Positions 60,787 through 64,000 of a stretch of 64,000 bases of DNA are shown one piece after another. The notes under the pieces are model-generated. The model ran no database searches. It had not been told where the DNA came from and was given only the letters and a program-made list of their open reading frames with translations. The position numbers and the translations under genes are program-made. Origin of the DNA: Neocallimastix lanati (nom. inval.). Taxonomy: Eukaryota; Neocallimastigomycota; Neocallimastigomycetes; Neocallimastigales; Neocallimastigaceae. The stretch is taken from NCBI GenBank assembly GCA_016946835.1, contig JACVTC010000216.1:1-64000 (forward strand), written 5' to 3'. The stretch's first letter is position 1; every line of letters starts with the position of its first letter.

Positions 60787-61073
60787 TGTTAAGATTTTTA
60801 TTAATCACACTTTATATTTATTATATTAAAAGAATTCACATACATAATATAATTTATAAAGAGCAAATTTATATTTCTATCTAAAATAATTTTACATTGA
60901 TTCATTATTATGTATATTTTTTAATGATATACGCCACAATATACATAAATTTATTTTTTTTTATAATTAAGTTTTTTTTTTTTTTTTTTTATACTTCTAT
61001 TTACATTAATTTTATTTTATATTTATTTATTATTTATTTTATTTATTATATAATATTAAACTTATTTCTAACA
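60787..61073 (-). repeat. Candidate 3' LTR of a second copia-type element
   Basis: The segment starts TGTTAAG and ends TCTAACA. On the minus strand its start is directly preceded by ACAGGGGGGA, a polypurine tract, and before that by copia RNase H coding sequence. Only one LTR is seen, so the left boundary (60787) is chosen by the TG...CA rule and is less sure than the right. Confidence 0.6.
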
Positions 61074-61360
61074 TCCCCCCTGTAAGTTTAATGCTCTTCT
61101 ATTCTTGCTAATAAAATATTTCTTTAATTGTTTCATTACAGATTCATTTAAATATTTTGTTAAAAAGTTAAGCCAAATTATTTTTCAATTTTTATATAAT
61201 TTAATTTTTTTTTTTTTTTTTAATTAATTTCCTTTATTTTGTAATATTTTAAATTTATATGTCTTTGACTTTTGATTATATACTTTCGTTCTTACTATTA
61301 TAAATTGTTGCTTTATTTATCTGACATTTAAATATATATTTAATAGTTATACCTCTTGAA
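61074..61360 (-). mobile_element. Copia RNase H C-terminal relic with polypurine tract
   Basis: Minus-strand translation gives CQINKATIYNSKNESI, then K-V-K-D-I in place of the usual K-H-I-D-I. WLNFLTKYLNESVMKQLKKY follows, corresponding to the copia end (A-D-x-L-T-K-x-L). The tract at 61074-61082 then leads into the LTR. Stop codons replace expected residues, and coding similarity ends near 61360 at a poly-A run. The rest of pol and the 5' LTR are absent. Confidence 0.75.
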
Positions 61361-61467
61361 TAAAAAAAAAAAAAAAAAAAAAAAAGGTTTATAATTTAGT
61401 AATTTTGAGTTTTTGTACAATATAACGAAAGGGAAGTTTTATTTTATTAATAAAGAATTGTATTTTA

Positions 61468-61503
<36 letters not shown>

Positions 61504-62193
61504 AAAAATAAAAGAAAAAATTTTTATTTTAGTTGTTAATTTAAATTTTATTTATTTTTAAATAATTAAATTTTTGGTATTAAAATTTTATATTAAATAA
61601 AGTTTTTATAATAAAAAAAATTTTTTTTTTTTTTAACTTTAATGGAGCATCCATCAAAGTTGGACTTTAATAAATAATAAAAAAAAAAAAAAATTAATAC
61701 ATTTTGTTAATATTTTAAAAAAAAAAAAAATAAATAAAATAAAACAAATAGTTAAAATAAAATTTAAATTTAAATTTAGAAGTATAAAAATTATCTGATT
61801 TTGTTTCAGAAAATTCTTTTATTTAGAATTTTTGGGAAAAAAAATTTTTTTATTTTTTTTTATTATTTTTATATATTTATTAGTGTTAGAAGACAAAAAA
61901 TAAAATAAAATAGATAAAGAAATATATTATTATTTTTGCTACACCAAAATATTGAGTTAAAAACTATAAGAAAAAGAAACTTGAATGGTCATCAATCTTC
62001 GGTCATTACAAAATATAAAAAGAAAAAATTATAAAAGTATTTTTACATAATAACCAATAATTATGGTCATATTTTCAATTTAAAAAAATAAAAAAAAAAA
62101 AAAAAAAACGAATGGATTGGGTTAATAATACAAATTTAAAAAAATATAAAAGATTTAAAAATATATAAAACAATTAAAAAAAAAAAAAAAAAA
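61361..62193. other. AT-rich region with poly-A runs
   Basis: Homopolymer A runs near 61361-61385, 61470-61501 and 62089-62108 split short mixed segments such as GGAGCATCCATCAAAGTTGGAC (in part, about 61643). No coding frame or known repeat is recognised. Confidence 0.55.
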
Positions 62194-62241
62194 AGATTTG
62201 TCAAACAATGTAAAAATTTAATAACCTGTCAATGGATTTTT

Positions 62242-62283
<42 letters not shown>

Positions 62284-62355
62284 TTTGCCAAATAATGTAA
62301 AAATTTAATAACTTGTCAATGGATTTTTATATTTTTAAAAAAAAAAAAAAAAAGA
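62194..62355. repeat. Two tandem A-tailed repeat units (~87 bp)
   Basis: GATTTGTCAAACAATG...CTGTCAATGG at about 62195 is repeated as GATTTGCCAAATAATG...TTGTCAATGG at about 62282. Each copy is followed by a long poly-A run. The two differ at a few positions only. Confidence 0.8.
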
Positions 62356-62862
62356 CAAACTCATTTAACTAATAAAAGAAAGATACCAAAATCCAAGGCA
62401 AAGGCATTTTAGTTTTTTTTTTTTTAACAATAGTATAAAATTCATTTAATGTAAATTTAGTTATTTCTCAAATCAATTTAGGAATTTAAATAAAAATTTT
62501 TAAAAAAATTTTAATAGGACAAATAAATTGCCAATAAGAAACATGAATCCAATACAAAATAAAAAAAAAAATTGAAAGAATAAAAAATTTTAAAATTTAT
62601 TATAAGAATAAAAAAATAAAATAAAATTAAAATAAAAAAAAAAAAAAAATTAATTATTATTAAACCGGTTTTCACCTTTTTTTTTTCTTCCGTACCCACA
62701 GTGGATGTCCTCCTCCTCCCCTCTCTAACCCCCCTCTAACTGTAGAAACAATAATACCTCTTTATTTTTGGAGAATCTACCTTTACAACTTCAATTCTCC
62801 CTTCGCGATTCTAGTACCTCCACCACCAAATTATGTTCTTCCTCCCATCAACCAACAACAAC

Positions 62863-62899
<37 letters not shown>

Positions 62900-63004
62900 A
62901 CTTGAACTCGACTACTGCTTGTGGTAAAAAAAATAAAATTCTGTCCTGAAGCTCTTTCTCTCTCTCTCTTTTTTTTTTTTTTTTTTTTTTCTTTAGTAGG
63001 AAAT
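62356..63004. other. AT-rich then pyrimidine-rich region, no gene seen
   Basis: From about 62690 to 62880 the plus strand is C/T-rich (CCTCCTCCTCCCCTCTC, CCTCCACCACC), followed by poly-A and later a CT/T run at about 62955-62990. I find no open frame of natural composition, so it may be a leader or a simple-sequence relic. Confidence 0.5.
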
Positions 63005-63075
63005 TTTTTTTATCAGAAACTCTTTTTTTTTTTATCAGAAACTCTTTTTTTTTTTTATCAGAAACTCTTTTTTTT
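63005..63075. repeat. Tandem repeat of TTTTATCAGAAACTC
   Basis: Three copies of ATCAGAAACTCT separated by T runs give a period of about 22-25 bp (starts near 63011, 63033 and 63057). Simple slippage-type repeat. Confidence 0.85.
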
Positions 63076-64000
63076 CATCCCCTTCTCTTTTAAAAAAAAA
63101 ATTGTCTTATTAAAAAAAAAAAAAAAAAAAAAAAAATTAGAAAACTAGGAGTAAAGTCATCGACCCTCTTTTTCCTAAGGCTTTCTTCTTTCTTCCTATA
63201 CTTCAAATAAATTAAGTAAACTCCACTAAATCCTTAGTGGTCCAGTGGTCCACCTCCACCTAAAGTCTAACTCAAAAGTTCAAAAGAAGTAGATCATATC
63301 CCTCTGCCGAACTAAAACTATTTATTTTTTTTTTTTTTTGAAGAAAAGAGAACCCTACCCTACCTAGAAAACGAAATTAAAGTTTATCAAATTTTTTTTT
63401 ATATATTGATAAGAGTTTTAATATTTTATATTATTAATTATATTTTATTTTATTTTTTTTTTTTTTTTTCGCTTAATTTTTTTTTTTAACTACTAATAAT
63501 AATATAAAAACGATAAAAAAAATAAACTATAAAAAAAAAAGATATAATTTTAATAATAATAATAGAAATAATAATAGTAATAGAATTAATAATAATATGA
63601 ATATTAATAATAAAATAAATATTAATAATAATAATAAAAATAATATAAATATTAATAATAAAATAAATATTAATAATAATAATAGAAATAATAAAAATAA
63701 TATAAATATTAATAATAATATAAATATTAATAATAATATAAATATTAATAATAAAATAAATATTAATAATAAAATAAATATTAATAATAAAAGAAATAAT
63801 AATTTACAATTATTCAAACTAAATAAAAAATAGAAATAAAAATAAAAATTATTGTAGAGTTAATTTTTAGTTTTTAATAAAATATAATTAACTAATAATA
63901 AAAATAATAAAAAAGATTATAATAAAAAAAAATAATAAGAAAAAAAAAAAAGAGTTTTAATAATATATAACTGTAAAAACGACTTTATTATTATTATTAT
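63076..64000. repeat. AT-rich end of window with (AAT/ATT)n-type minisatellite
   Basis: Between about 63545 and 63810 a series of AATATTAATAATAA-type units (12-24 bp periods) gives poly-Asn/Ile text on the plus strand and Leu/Ile text on the minus strand. It could be the Asn-rich part of a gene running out of the window, but no start or domain is visible. Just before it, 63140-63360 is moderately GC-richer without an open frame. Confidence 0.55.

Noticed and set aside
62690-62880. C/T-rich stretch as a possible gene or LTR
   Set aside because: No open frame, no terminal TG...CA pair and no flanking duplication could be found.
63527-63833. Asn/Ile-rich (plus) and Leu/Ile-rich (minus) open frames
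   Set aside because: Both come from the same AAT/ATT minisatellite; neither has a start context or domain. Kept only as a repeat.

Overview
This is the left end of a eukaryotic chromosome. It opens with about 310 bp of C-rich telomeric repeat and continues through extremely AT-rich DNA full of A/T homopolymers, (AAT)n runs and pentanucleotide arrays. Protein families point to an anaerobic gut fungus (Neocallimastigomycota) or a close relative: secreted proteins with threonine-rich linkers and CBM18 chitin-binding modules, and a multidomain AAA-ATPase-like/PD-(D/E)XK protein of a type I recall as expanded there. The assignment is inferred from composition and families, not from a marker gene.

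Layout: 1-316 telomere. 457-3589: an interstitial telomeric tract abutting a truncated lectin-like fragment, then a fuller paralogue with two lectin-like modules and three CBM18 modules, broken by one in-frame stop. 5018-8537: a viral island with an RNA polymerase largest-subunit-like gene (DFDGD catalytic site intact) and an mRNA-cap guanine-N7 methyltransferase, most like nucleocytoplasmic large DNA virus genes. 9543-11821: two minus-strand secreted proteins, one frameshifted. 12198-17336: an LTR element with 239-bp LTRs differing at two positions, a 5-bp target duplication, a copia-type polypurine tract and a primer site matching the tRNA-Lys(CUU) anticodon arm, but host-like gene relics inside and no visible pol. 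17810-31088: an unknown gene, then two very large secreted modular proteins, one interrupted by a single frameshift and the other by several stops and frameshifts. 34649-47846: two related ankyrin-like genes pointing toward each other across about 10 kb of a 286-bp satellite with higher-order periodicity. 50680-61360: an unexplained GC-richer island, two copia pol relics (one with a 3' LTR), and a large AAA-ATPase-like/nuclease gene flanked on both sides by pieces of itself. 61361-64000: AT-rich DNA with short tandem repeats.

The intact host genes seem to be the secreted/GPI-type protein (11120-11821), the unknown protein at 17810 and the two ankyrin-like proteins. Most other genes carry stops or frameshifts, many in homopolymer runs, so decay and assembly error must be told apart by reads or transcripts. 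The window looks like a subtelomeric gene-turnover zone: secreted carbohydrate-binding proteins, transposons, a viral insertion, satellite DNA and local duplication. I could not place any tRNA or rRNA gene, CRISPR array or origin.
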